Assembly (NCBI GenBank): GCA_934691725.1
Contig: CAKUTF010000033.1
Location: 1-32,841 of the forward strand
DNA from: an uncultured Fibrobacter sp.
GTDB taxonomy: Bacteria > Fibrobacterota > Fibrobacteria > Fibrobacterales > Fibrobacteraceae
Reading direction: 5' to 3'
DNA: 32,841 bases
Under the pieces are notes generated by a model. It made no database searches and was not told the DNA's origin. It saw only the letters and a list, made by a program, of their open reading frames with translations. The translations under genes and the position numbers were made by a program. Every line of letters begins with the position of its first letter. The first letter of the stretch is position 1. Shown piece after piece: positions 1-8,252 of the stretch.

Positions 1-490
1 CGTTCTCTTCAAAGGCCCTTGTCCCGCTTGACTCTTCCCAAAAGCCTAGACGTTTGCGGTCTAATCCCTGTTCCCTACTCCCTAAACATAGACGTCCACA
101 GTTCTAAGCTCTAAGCTCTCTCAACTAAGTTCTGGATAGCTCGACAAGCTCGCTAACCTGTCATTATCGGACGAGATTCCCTTGTCAAGCAAGGGAATGA
201 CATGGGAATGGAAAGCCGGGGAATGACATCGTACCTTGTTCCGCGTCCCAAAAGCCTAGATGTATGCCGTTCTGACCTCTGACTTCTGACCACTGTCCAC
301 TAAGCTTAGACGTTCGCAGACTCATTGCTCATTGCTAATTGCCTTAGACGTCTGCGGACTAATCCCTGTTCCCTACTCCCTAATCCCTAAACATAGACGT
401 TCGCAGACCAATTGCTCATTGCTAATTGCTAATTCCTCATTCTCTTAGGCGTCTGCGGACTCATCCCTAACCCCTGAACCAAGCGCCGAT
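1..490. repeat. Heptad repeat block 1 (cut by window edge)
   Basis: There is no credible gene here. The + strand is pyrimidine-rich and made of 7-bp words that stay in phase for long stretches, for example CTAATCC, CTGTTCC and CTACTCC around 360-385, TCTGACC and TCTGACT around 275-290, and GCTCATT and GCTAATT around 325-340. Words containing AGACGT and GTCTGCGGAC recur between them. A 9-bp stem hairpin sits at 176-198, and a right-half copy of the same hairpin at about 216-229. The array stops about 15-20 bp before the -35 box of the following lipoprotein gene. Similar blocks lie at 22412-23080 and 32375-32841. Confidence 0.85.
176..198. repeat. REP-like hairpin, copy A
   Basis: A perfect 9-bp inverted repeat, ATTCCCTTG and CAAGGGAAT, encloses the loop TCAAG and is followed by GACAT. 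The same element with compensatory stem changes occurs at 32766-32788. The loop and the trailing GACAT resemble palindromic intergenic repeats found in many bacteria; that comparison is from memory. Confidence 0.75.
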
Positions 491-503
491 TAAACGAAAC
501 ACG

Positions 504-531
504 TTGAAAAATTGTGCATTTTTTTTATCTT
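504..531 (+). promoter_or_regulatory. Probable housekeeping promoter of the lipoprotein gene
   Basis: TTGAAA at 504-509 and TATCTT at 526-531 are separated by 16 bp, placing the transcription start near 538, about 25 bp before the start codon at 563. The site begins just after repeat block 1 ends. Confidence 0.5.
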
Positions 532-562
532 TGGGCATTATTTTGAAGAGGAATTATTTCGT

Positions 563-1405
563 ATGAAAAAAGTTTTGCTCCCCCTCGCTTCCGTAGCGAT
601 GATACTCTCCTTGGCAAGCTGTGACAAATCCGGTACTGTTTCCGGCCAGGTTCTCGACGCCTTTACCGGCAAGCCAGTCGAAATGCCGACCGTCTGGATG
701 GATTCGACGATTTACGGAACGCAGTCTTCCAAGTATGCGTTTAAGGCCGAACTGGCGCAGGGAAAGTTCAAGTTTGAAGGCGTCCCCGTCGGAACATACC
801 TGATCAAGGCGCGCCGCAACAAGTACATTTTGGGCCAGCAGACATTCACCACGACAAACGAATCCCCGAACGCGGAAATCACGCTTTACGAATACAGCGA
901 CACGATTTCTCCGGGCATGTATATCCCGGGAACGGACAGCGTGGTGAAGATTGCGAACAGCTGGGCCATCTTTTCGACAACGTGCAAGGAATCCGTCGCC
1001 GGACTTCGCCTGAGCTTCGAACAGGACCTGAAGGCTTCCGCCCCGAGCCAGAAAAAGGAAAAGAAGTCCAAGAAGGACATCAAGGTGAACAAGTTGCCGG
1101 ATCCGAAAATCGTCGATTCCGAAATCGACGTACTCTACTGCAACCCGGGTTCCGTGACGACCGCAGTCGAAGCGGCAGCCTACCCGGCTTCGACCGGAGC
1201 CGTTTCCGCCCACGCCGACTGCCAAGGCTTTGAAAGCGACAAGAACGGAGTCTTCCCGGACGTTTCTAAGAAGACCGAACTCGCCGTGGCTTACAAGGCC
1301 GAAGGGCTTTTCTCGATCAAGGGAACGCTTCCGAAGGGAAAGCAGTTTGTCGTCATTTCGAAAGACGGCAGAACGCTCCAGTCCTACTACGTCGAAGTTA
1401 AATAG
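563..1405 (+). CDS. Lipoprotein with carboxypeptidase-regulatory-like domain
   Basis: A 280-residue predicted lipoprotein. The start is placed at ATG 563 because it gives a typical type II signal peptide (two lysines, hydrophobic core, lipobox LASC with Cys20) and is preceded by a good Shine-Dalgarno sequence, GAGGAA, about ten bases upstream. Residues of about 24-110 look like a carboxypeptidase-D regulatory-like beta-sandwich: a glycine-x-valine opening, a 'TGKPV' turn and a 'GVPVGTYLIKARR' strand pair. Such domains occur in surface and periplasmic proteins of Gram-negative bacteria. The C-terminal half contains a lysine-rich stretch (about residues 170-185) and a second possible beta domain; no function can be named. 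The gene appears monocistronic, with a terminator directly after it. Confidence 0.75.
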   Translation: MKKVLLPLASVAMILSLASCDKSGTVSGQVLDAFTGKPVEMPTVWMDSTIYGTQSSKYAFKAELAQGKFKFEGVPVGTYLIKARRNKYILGQQTFTTTNESPNAEITLYEYSDTISPGMYIPGTDSVVKIANSWAIFSTTCKESVAGLRLSFEQDLKASAPSQKKEKKSKKDIKVNKLPDPKIVDSEIDVLYCNPGSVTTAVEAAAYPASTGAVSAHADCQGFESDKNGVFPDVSKKTELAVAYKAEGLFSIKGTLPKGKQFVVISKDGRTLQSYYVEVK

Positions 1406-1427
1406 TTTTCACTTGAAGCGGAATTTT

Positions 1428-1460
1428 AAAACCTGTGAGCGTCGGCTTGCAGGTTTTTTA
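1428..1460 (+). terminator. Rho-independent terminator after the lipoprotein gene
   Basis: AAAACCTG at 1428-1435 pairs with CAGGTTTT at 1450-1457 around a 14-base loop, followed by a run of T. It lies 23 bp after the lipoprotein stop codon. Confidence 0.7.
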
Positions 1461-1493
1461 TCTTTCAATAATCATTTGTCCTAGAGGCGTCCC

Positions 1494-3989
1494 ATGAAAC
1501 AAGACAAGGTTTCTTTTCCGATTTCCCGCAAGGAAGGCTGGAGTATTTTTTTGACGTTGCTGGTCCTTGGCGGCGCTTTTTTCCTGTTTGACAACCTTTC
1601 CATTGCCGGAGCGCGTTCCTGGGACATACACTTTGGATATTACGCCGTCCTCCTGACATTTCTTGTCCTGCTAACCGGACTTGCTGTCAATTTCAAGGAA
1701 ATCGTCCTGCGGGTTCGGGAACATATTCCGTCGGGCAAAAGCCTTGTCGCTCTAGCCTGCCTGCTCGGATTCTTTTCGATATTTTCCTTCAACCACATCG
1801 AAAATTCGCACCGGGTGCTTTCCGACGAGACTAGCTGGGAATCGATGGGACTCCAGATGTACTTTAACCGTTCGGGAGGAATCTGCAACGAGGGCGTCTG
1901 GACGGATGGAAACCTGGACTGCAAGGTCGAAGTAAATAATTTCAAGGGAAAGACGCTTGGCTTTGTCCATTCTCTCGCCTACCGGCTGGGGGAACCGAAC
2001 CGCGATACGGCACTCAAGGTCAATTTCCCCTTTTACCTGATAAGCCTTGTCGCCTTTTTCCTTGCGCTCTCTATCTGGTTTAAAAGCGACTGGGCGGCCC
2101 TTGCCGCAACCGCTTTTCTAGGCGGAATGCCCATCTACCTGATGCAGTCGAGGTCCGCTTCGACGGAAGTTCTCTACATTGCACTCTTTGCCGTGCTCGT
2201 CGCCTGGTATGCGCTTGTGCCGCCGAAGGAAGTGAAATGGAAACATTTTCTGCTGACCGTTCCGCTGCTCGGGCTTTTCTCGGGGACGCGCCAGGAAACC
2301 GTCTTTGCCTTCATCCCGTTTGCGCTGTACTACTTCCGCTATTTCCGCAGCGAGTTCTATCGACTTCCGCTGTTCGTCCTGTCGGTCATCGCGGTTAGCT
2401 GGCCCGCGGTGAATACGATGGCGGCTTATCGCGGCTACGATTTCCAGGGCGGGAACCATGCGGCGCATTCCATCGGGAATTTCGTCTTCAACTTTCGGAC
2501 GGACCTTCTCGCGATGCTCAACCTGGGAAAGGACGTGTCGCACGGCGGGATTCTCGAAAATCCCTTTTACACGACGTTTACCGTTCTTCTCCTGCTTTCG
2601 ACCGTCTGGCTCCTATACCGAATGATTTTAAAAAAGCGTTACCGGCGCGGCTTCGTTCTGGGATTTCTTTTCTGCATCCAGATTTTCGTCATTTTGCTGA
2701 ATGTCTCGGGCACGTTTGAAATCGACATCAACCAGCGGTATGTCCTCGTCGCGCTTCCGCTGTTTGCGCTCATCATGGCGCTCGGGCTGAAGGATTTTCT
2801 GGAAACGTGCTTTGTCGATGCGAAGCGGGCCTCCGTCATTTCCGCGATCGCAGCCGTCATCCTCTCGGTCGGGCTTGCGCTCTGGCACACTTCGAGCTTC
2901 GAAGCGAACATGCTCTACTACAAAAACAAGCTCCTGGGAGAAGAAAACTTTTTGAACACGAAGCTCAAGGACTATCCCGAAAATTCCATTTTCATCTATG
3001 CGCGGCCTTGGCAAATGCTCGCTTCGGGCCATTCGAGTTTCAGCGAGCGAACGTTCATGAACTGGACAACGGACGACTTTGCGAAATACCAGAATCTGAG
3101 CGGCGGACACATCTATCTGGTCCGCGGCCAGGACGGCTACGGAAAGGTGAACCGGGAATCCCGCGTGGTGGGATTCAAGACGACGGATCAGGTCAATTCG
3201 ATTCTAGACGGCTACCGCGTAGAAAAGGTCCTCTCGGAGAACCGCCTTTTCGGATATCCGCTGACGATTCACCGCATCGCTTCGAAGCACGGGCTTTCCC
3301 TCTACGCGCAGGGAATTTCTGTCAGCGAACTGGAAAGCGGACGCTTTGTCGTGACGAAAAATTTCAGCGAATCCGTCGCGTATGATCTCTTCCAAAGCGA
3401 TTCCCTCATCATGCACGGCGTCATCGGAAATTCGACAGATTCCGTTTCCATCAAGGAAATGCCGGAAGGGCTTTCCCGTTTCCGCTTCGACTTCTACGTG
3501 CCGGACGATACGGTCCGTATCTGGCGTGATGCCTTTGTCGCCGGTGAAACGGTCAGGCTTGTATCCGCGCTACCTTTTGCAAGCACTTCGCAGGACTGGG
3601 GAAATCCGGAGCGAAACGCAAGCGTGGAACATCACACGCTACGTCTCGGCGGCGAACCTTACCGTTTCGGGATCGGATCACATGCAAACTCTTCAATCGT
3701 GGTAGATCTTTGCGCAGACGGAAAATGCCCCACCGGCAAACTGGAAGGAAATTTCCATGCGGTCATCGGATTAGACGATGAAAGCGCCTGCGGCGACGGG
3801 GCCTCGTTCGCCGTTCTGGCCGAAGGCAAGGAACTGTGGAGGTCGAAACGCCTGTATTCCGGCGATACGTCGCAAGTCTCGATTCGGATTTCCGCGACGA
3901 GGACACTCGATTTGCGCGTCGAAAAAGGCGAAAACATGGACTGTGACCACGGCGACTGGGCAAACGCCTGGATTTCGGGCGTCAAATGA
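1494..3989 (+). CDS. GT-C family membrane glycosyltransferase with C-terminal NPCBM domain
   Basis: An 831-residue integral membrane protein. About the first 480 residues hold a dozen or so hydrophobic segments. The first large extracytoplasmic loop carries an acidic pair in 'LSDETSW' (Asp111, Glu112), the position of the catalytic acidic motif in PMT/ArnT-type GT-C enzymes, which transfer sugar from a polyprenyl phosphate donor on the outer face of the inner membrane. The soluble tail ends, from about residue 690, in a domain with NPCBM hallmarks: 'GGEPYRFGIGSHANS', 'GLDDES' and 'WANAWI', a fold thought to bind carbohydrate. The gene overlaps the next one by 4 bp (ATGA), so translation is probably coupled. 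Acceptor and donor cannot be told. GT-C assignment is good; the NPCBM call is strong. Confidence 0.8.
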   Translation: MKQDKVSFPISRKEGWSIFLTLLVLGGAFFLFDNLSIAGARSWDIHFGYYAVLLTFLVLLTGLAVNFKEIVLRVREHIPSGKSLVALACLLGFFSIFSFNHIENSHRVLSDETSWESMGLQMYFNRSGGICNEGVWTDGNLDCKVEVNNFKGKTLGFVHSLAYRLGEPNRDTALKVNFPFYLISLVAFFLALSIWFKSDWAALAATAFLGGMPIYLMQSRSASTEVLYIALFAVLVAWYALVPPKEVKWKHFLLTVPLLGLFSGTRQETVFAFIPFALYYFRYFRSEFYRLPLFVLSVIAVSWPAVNTMAAYRGYDFQGGNHAAHSIGNFVFNFRTDLLAMLNLGKDVSHGGILENPFYTTFTVLLLLSTVWLLYRMILKKRYRRGFVLGFLFCIQIFVILLNVSGTFEIDINQRYVLVALPLFALIMALGLKDFLETCFVDAKRASVISAIAAVILSVGLALWHTSSFEANMLYYKNKLLGEENFLNTKLKDYPENSIFIYARPWQMLASGHSSFSERTFMNWTTDDFAKYQNLSGGHIYLVRGQDGYGKVNRESRVVGFKTTDQVNSILDGYRVEKVLSENRLFGYPLTIHRIASKHGLSLYAQGISVSELESGRFVVTKNFSESVAYDLFQSDSLIMHGVIGNSTDSVSIKEMPEGLSRFRFDFYVPDDTVRIWRDAFVAGETVRLVSALPFASTSQDWGNPERNASVEHHTLRLGGEPYRFGIGSHANSSIVVDLCADGKCPTGKLEGNFHAVIGLDDESACGDGASFAVLAEGKELWRSKRLYSGDTSQVSIRISATRTLDLRVEKGENMDCDHGDWANAWISGVK

Positions 3990-5014
3990 AAATCCTGGTC
4001 GCGCCTTTAGACTGGGGGTTAGGACACGCGACGCGGACGATTCCGGTTATCCGCAAGTTTCTTGCGCAGGGGGCAAAAGTCGATTTGGCTGTTTCGGGAA
4101 AAATGTCAGCCCTCTATCGTGGGGAATTTCCCGACTTAACACAAATTGACATCCCGGGCTACGGGATTCGATATCCAAAACGCGGTTTCGAAATGCCGTT
4201 CTGGCTTTTCGCCAATTACCGTCGCATTTTAAAGGTAATCCGGAAGGAACACAAACTCGCCGAAAGCCTCGTCAAGGAACGCGGATACGATACGATATTT
4301 TCGGACAACCGATTCGGCTTCCATGCAAGCGGAATTAAAAACATCTACATGACGCACCAGCTGCGCATCGCTTTTCCGGGACCCTTTTCCTTGTTTGAAA
4401 ATCTGGGCGTTGCGTGGCACAGGCGGCAAATGCAAAAGTTCGACGAAATCTGGGTGCCCGATTATGCGGATTTTCCGGGCCTTGCGGGAAAACTTTCGCA
4501 TGTCCGCTACGGCAAAAGCTTTTCGGAGAAGTTGAACTTCATCGGACCGCAATCGCGTTTTCAAAAAGAAGATTCGTACAAACTAACCGCATCCCAGCCG
4601 ATAAAAGAATTTGACTTTCTGGCGGTCCTTTCGGGGCCGGAACCGATGCGGACCTCCTTTGAAAAAGCTATACTGAAAGCCTTCGCGGAAATTCCCGGCA
4701 AACAGGCTATTATCCGCGGGCTTCCGGGCGAAAGCGAACTTCCGACAGCTCCGCCGAACGTGACGCTTTTCAATCACCTGGAAACGGTAGCCTTTGCAGA
4801 AATCGTAAAAAGCGCAAAAACGGTCGTTTCGCGTCCGGGATACAGCACCGTGATGGATATGGAAAATCTCGGGGCGAGCTGTATCTTTGTGCCGACGCCC
4901 GGGCAAACGGAACAGGTTTACCTGGGTAAACTTTTGCAAAAATCCGGCTTTTCGAAGCTTCTCCGTCAAAAAGAAATCTCGGCAAAAAAACTTTGTGAGG
5001 CAATCGAAACATGA
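3986..5014 (+). CDS. GT28/MurG-like glycosyltransferase
   Basis: A 342-residue cytoplasmic protein of the GT-B fold. The N-terminus 'LDWGLGHATRTIPV' corresponds to the glycine-rich donor/acceptor loop of MurG-type enzymes (GT28). The C-terminal half has the usual donor-site features: 'LSGPEPMRTSFEKAIL', 'TVVSRPGYSTVMDM' and 'PTPGQTEQ', where the SRPGYST and Gln-rich segments match the nucleotide-sugar binding region. It is not MurG itself: the N-terminal motif differs and there is no cell-wall cluster around it. It overlaps both neighbours by 4 bp, in the same unit as the GT-C gene, so the two glycosyltransferases may act on the same glycan. Substrates are unknown. Confidence 0.75.
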   Translation: MKILVAPLDWGLGHATRTIPVIRKFLAQGAKVDLAVSGKMSALYRGEFPDLTQIDIPGYGIRYPKRGFEMPFWLFANYRRILKVIRKEHKLAESLVKERGYDTIFSDNRFGFHASGIKNIYMTHQLRIAFPGPFSLFENLGVAWHRRQMQKFDEIWVPDYADFPGLAGKLSHVRYGKSFSEKLNFIGPQSRFQKEDSYKLTASQPIKEFDFLAVLSGPEPMRTSFEKAILKAFAEIPGKQAIIRGLPGESELPTAPPNVTLFNHLETVAFAEIVKSAKTVVSRPGYSTVMDMENLGASCIFVPTPGQTEQVYLGKLLQKSGFSKLLRQKEISAKKLCEAIET

Positions 5015-5706
5015 AACCTTTTACCATCGCGTTCCCTCTTCCCGTTTCCAAGGAAGACGCTCCAAAATTTCTTCTGGAAAAATTGAACATCGACTTAGGC
5101 AAAAAGCAAGTGATGCTTCCCGGATCCTCGTTTTTTTACGAAGCGGTTCTGCAGGGAGCCGTCACCGGGCTTGATGCCATTTTTGCGGAACATTCCGAAC
5201 TCACCGCCGAAGAAGAAACGGCAATCGCAGCGCACAAGTCGCTGTTCTTTTTGCAGTTCTTCATCAAGACGGACGCAGAATTCGAATCGTTCCTGAACGT
5301 GGCAAAAAAAATTTTGGAGGCGGGTGCCTTGGGCGTCTATGTCGAAAATTCGGGATGCGCCTGGAGCGGGAAGACTTTTGAAGACCTGGCAAGCGGCGAC
5401 ATTCCGCTCGAAGCGTTCATCAACTTTGTGGAAACTTCAGACTCGATGTTCACCCTGGGAATGGAACCTTTTAACGCTCCGGACATTTGCATCGCGACAA
5501 AAAATGACAAGCTCGATCTGCGGGCAGTCCTGATTTCCGCCGCGGATGCAATCGTCTCGGACTGTGCGGATTTTTCCTCGGGCGCAAAGTGGAAAGACGA
5601 CGCCGGCAACGAATTCGTATTCAGGAACGAATCCAAGCCGCCGTTCGCCAAGAACGACCCCGAATGGAACGCCCAGGGCTACGCAAGGCTTTTAGCGAGA
5701 AGATGA
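5011..5706 (+). CDS. Unrecognised soluble protein, possibly DUF4261-like
   Basis: A 231-residue protein without signal peptide or membrane segment. It starts by a 4-bp overlap with the preceding glycosyltransferase gene. Visible features are a central 'LEAGALGVYVENSGCAWS' strand-turn and a 'GMEPFNAPDICI' segment; these remind me of DUF4261 proteins, but this is recall without alignment. It has ordinary codon use and ends 1 bp before the next gene. Function unknown; the context only says it is co-translated with two glycosyltransferases. Confidence 0.6.
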   Translation: MKPFTIAFPLPVSKEDAPKFLLEKLNIDLGKKQVMLPGSSFFYEAVLQGAVTGLDAIFAEHSELTAEEETAIAAHKSLFFLQFFIKTDAEFESFLNVAKKILEAGALGVYVENSGCAWSGKTFEDLASGDIPLEAFINFVETSDSMFTLGMEPFNAPDICIATKNDKLDLRAVLISAADAIVSDCADFSSGAKWKDDAGNEFVFRNESKPPFAKNDPEWNAQGYARLLARR

Positions 5707-5707
5707 C

Positions 5708-6280
5708 ATGGCAAAAAAGTTTATTTTCAAAATCAAATTAAAAAATGTAACGAAACCACTGGTGTGGAGACGCGTCGAAGTTCCTTGCAACCTTTCGTTC
5801 AAGAAATTCAGCGATGTCATTCTCCAGTCAATGGGGTGGATGGGAGGACATCTGTGGCAGTTTTTGGATAAAACATACAGAGGCGATGCAATCGCAATTC
5901 CCCATGAAGATGATTGGAACGAACCGATCGATGCCCGGAAACAAGCCCTAAGCAAGACTTTTAAAACTCCGAAGCAGAAAATGGTCTATATATACGATTT
6001 CGGGGATGAATGGGTTCACGAAATCGAACTGGAAGAGGTGATAGACAGCAAGGAAGCCGGAAGTTTTGTGCGCACGGCCAAGGGAAAATGTCCTCCGGAA
6101 GACTGTGGCGGTCCAATCGGCTATATGCAGCTGAAAAAGGCTTTAGCGAATCCGAAGTCATCGGAACATGCGGCGGAGAGAGAATGGCTCAAACTACAAG
6201 ACGGCGAGGAATGGGACGCAACCACGGCGGATGTGAAACCCGGCGATCTCGTGGGAACCGAGGATTTCGACGAATTCTGA
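5708..6280 (+). CDS. pRiA4b ORF-3-like protein
   Basis: A 190-residue protein of the pRiA4b ORF-3 family (PF07929). It shows the family's landmarks in order: 'KPLVWRRVEVP' near residue 20, 'QSMGWMGGHLWQF' near 45-57, 'YIYDFGDEWVHEIELEEV' near 94-111, and 'CPPEDCGGPIGY' near 128-139. The family is widespread, sometimes linked to plasmids or an IS1096 accessory protein, but has no firm molecular role. Here it stands last in a four-gene unit, one base after the previous stop codon, with no transposase nearby, so I read it as a resident chromosomal gene. The final residues are acidic (EDFDEF). Confidence 0.85.
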   Translation: MAKKFIFKIKLKNVTKPLVWRRVEVPCNLSFKKFSDVILQSMGWMGGHLWQFLDKTYRGDAIAIPHEDDWNEPIDARKQALSKTFKTPKQKMVYIYDFGDEWVHEIELEEVIDSKEAGSFVRTAKGKCPPEDCGGPIGYMQLKKALANPKSSEHAAEREWLKLQDGEEWDATTADVKPGDLVGTEDFDEF

Positions 6281-6325
6281 CATTTCCCTGCAGGCTGCCC
6301 GGAAACGCGCCTTTTCTCGGAAAAT

Positions 6326-7030
6326 TTACCCCGTTACCGCTGCAGCAAGCATCCGCGCGATGTCTTCCGGAGCTGAATTTCGGAGCAGCGCCTGGTTCAT
6401 CTCGATTTCGAAACCGAGGTACCTTGTCTGCGAAAAAATCTTGCGGAGTGCGGTCGTGTGGCCGTCCGTCTTTCCAAGGTAGGGGTAGTTGAACCGGATG
6501 CGAAGTTCCGGAGCGTAGGCTTTCAAATTTTCCCGGAGCCTTTTTGCGAAAGCCGCTTCCTTTTTTCTAGCCGGATCATAAAGGATGCCTATATCGGCGT
6601 TGCGAATTTCACCGTTTAACTCCGGGGTGAAACTGTGAATCGAAAGATGCAGAATCGGCGCGGAATTCTTTCGCGCAAGTTCGCGCTTGGCGGCTCCGAG
6701 GAAAGCGTCGCGATAACCGTCGAAATAACCTTCCAAGAATTTCTTTTCGCTTTCGGAAATGTTTTCCGTGTATTCGGAATAGCGCTGGTTCCTGTCGCAG
6801 TTCCGGTTCAAGTCGATAGCGAGCCGCGTATAGGCTCCCTGGATGGCATAGGCGGGGCGGAGAATCTTGGCGAGTTCCCAAAAGACATCCACCGCTCCGA
6901 TGTCATACGCGCGATGCGTCCCGAGAACTTTCTGGATTTCACGCCCCTTGAAGTAGCGGGACAGAAATTCCGGCACCGCGTTCGAAGCGTGTTCGCAACT
7001 GAGAAAAACGGAAAGATTCCGCTTAGCCAT
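6326..7030 (-). CDS. N-formylglutamate amidohydrolase family protein
   Basis: A 234-residue zinc-hydrolase-like protein of the N-formylglutamate amidohydrolase (FGase) family. The start at 7030 gives 'MAKRNLSVFLSCEHASNAVP', where 'SCEHASNAVP' is the family's N-terminal metal-site motif; a longer frame begins upstream but adds 17 unconserved residues. Other expected elements are 'RLAIDLNR', 'LHLSIHSFTPEL' (His-rich metal ligand strand) and 'GFEIEMNQALL' near the C-terminus. It overlaps the upstream GCS2-like gene by 8 bp and is last in a coupled set of four. In this setting it more likely hydrolyses an amide bond in the product of the neighbouring ligases than acts in histidine degradation; that is inference. 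No other histidine-degradation genes are nearby. Confidence 0.85.
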   Translation of the reverse strand: MAKRNLSVFLSCEHASNAVPEFLSRYFKGREIQKVLGTHRAYDIGAVDVFWELAKILRPAYAIQGAYTRLAIDLNRNCDRNQRYSEYTENISESEKKFLEGYFDGYRDAFLGAAKRELARKNSAPILHLSIHSFTPELNGEIRNADIGILYDPARKKEAAFAKRLRENLKAYAPELRIRFNYPYLGKTDGHTTALRKIFSQTRYLGFEIEMNQALLRNSAPEDIARMLAAAVTG

Positions 7031-8252
7031 AGAGCGTGTTTTCCGCGAGCGACCGGGCAAGCCTTGCGTATTCGCGGACAAAGTCTTCCCGAGACGGTGC
7101 TGCGCCGAGCCTTTTGAAAAGGGCGCTCGCGAGCGTTCCGCGTTCGAGAATCCGTTCGAGGACTTCTTGCGAGTTTTCGGAAATGTTTCCGCGGACCTTT
7201 GCGAAAATTTCCTTCAGCAAATCCGAAGCCCGCATGGAAGCTTCCTTGATTCCAAACAGCCGAAGATAATCCGCATCGTCGATGACAGCGTTTTCGGCAT
7301 CCTTGACTGTCGCAAAGAGGATACTCACCAGACGGTCCGTGTCAAACGCGCGCTGCAAAGCCTGGGAGGCAAAGGTTCCGTCCGCAAGAGCCTTGAGAAT
7401 CGCCACTTCGAATTCCGCGATGGCGACATCCGCCTTGGGACATTCCTGGATATCGACCAGCCGGATTTCAATCGCTCCGCGGTCAAAGCGCGCAATGGCT
7501 CCGCGACTGTTCAGGAAAAAATGGTTCAGGAGCTTTTCCCGGTCAAATGGCGCAATGTCCTTTTCGATTTTTTCGAAGATGAACCGGTTGTAGTCCGCCT
7601 CGGAGAAAACCGCTTCGGGAATGACCTTGCCCGTGATACTCGGAATCTTTTCCTGGTTGTGGCGGTAAGTTTCGATACGCGCGTCCTTGAATCCGGTAAA
7701 CTTTGAATCCAGATAAGGGCTCGAAGCGGCGACCGCCGGAATCAACGGAAGCAAGAGGCGGATTCCCGCATGGAGCACGCCGAATTCTTCATCCCCGGAA
7801 AAGGAAATGTTCAGGTGCGTCGATTGGAGATTCGCCCAGCCGTGACCGCGGCAGTCGAAAATGCGATTATACGCTTCGTAGATTTCGTTACAGTCGTAAG
7901 GCCAGAGGACTGTTTCCGTCATCGGGTTCATGAAAGGATGCGCGGCGGACGGGAGAAGTTCCCCGCCGACAGCCGAAAGTTTCTCGTTCGCGGAAAGGAT
8001 TTCCCGGTGGAATTTTTCGTCCCAGCCGGCGAGCGTCGCCGTAGGCTCCGCACACTTGAATTCCAGGACATGCGAAACGAGTTCGTTCGAAAGCCCGACC
8101 GGTCCGTGTTCCACATCCGAAAGGTTCTCGCCGTTTTCGTCCTTGCCTAAAACCGCATCGACTTTGGGAAGGACCTTTTCCGAATCCTTGGAGACTATCA
8201 TGTATTCGAGCTCAAGCCCGAACCGTTCAAAAATGTGCCAGGGTGATTTCAT
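7023..8252 (-). CDS. Glutamate-cysteine ligase family 2 (GCS2)-like amidoligase
   Basis: A 409-residue protein with the glutamine-synthetase-like amidoligase fold of the GCS2 family. The N-terminal 'FERFGLELEYMIV' is the acidic ATP/metal-binding strand of the family; 'GHGWANLQSTHLNISF' and 'GAIARFDRGAIEIRLVDIQECP' are two further conserved blocks, the latter with the Arg/Glu pair typical of the active site. GCS2 enzymes join an amino acid to the gamma-carboxyl of glutamate or a related acceptor. The start overlaps the stop of the RimK-like gene by 4 bp and its end overlaps the FGase gene by 8 bp. Because of this company it is probably not making glutathione; its substrates are unknown. Confidence 0.85.
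   Translation of the reverse strand: MKSPWHIFERFGLELEYMIVSKDSEKVLPKVDAVLGKDENGENLSDVEHGPVGLSNELVSHVLEFKCAEPTATLAGWDEKFHREILSANEKLSAVGGELLPSAAHPFMNPMTETVLWPYDCNEIYEAYNRIFDCRGHGWANLQSTHLNISFSGDEEFGVLHAGIRLLLPLIPAVAASSPYLDSKFTGFKDARIETYRHNQEKIPSITGKVIPEAVFSEADYNRFIFEKIEKDIAPFDREKLLNHFFLNSRGAIARFDRGAIEIRLVDIQECPKADVAIAEFEVAILKALADGTFASQALQRAFDTDRLVSILFATVKDAENAVIDDADYLRLFGIKEASMRASDLLKEIFAKVRGNISENSQEVLERILERGTLASALFKRLGAAPSREDFVREYARLARSLAENTLYG

Noticed and set aside
512..562. Upstream extension of the lipoprotein gene to the first in-frame ATG
   Set aside because: It would add 17 residues ahead of a clear lipoprotein signal peptide, overlap the predicted promoter, and lacks a ribosome binding site.
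5708..6280. Mobile element because of the pRiA4b/IS1096-related family name
   Set aside because: No transposase, terminal inverted repeats or target duplication are visible; the gene fits into its operon with 1-bp spacing.
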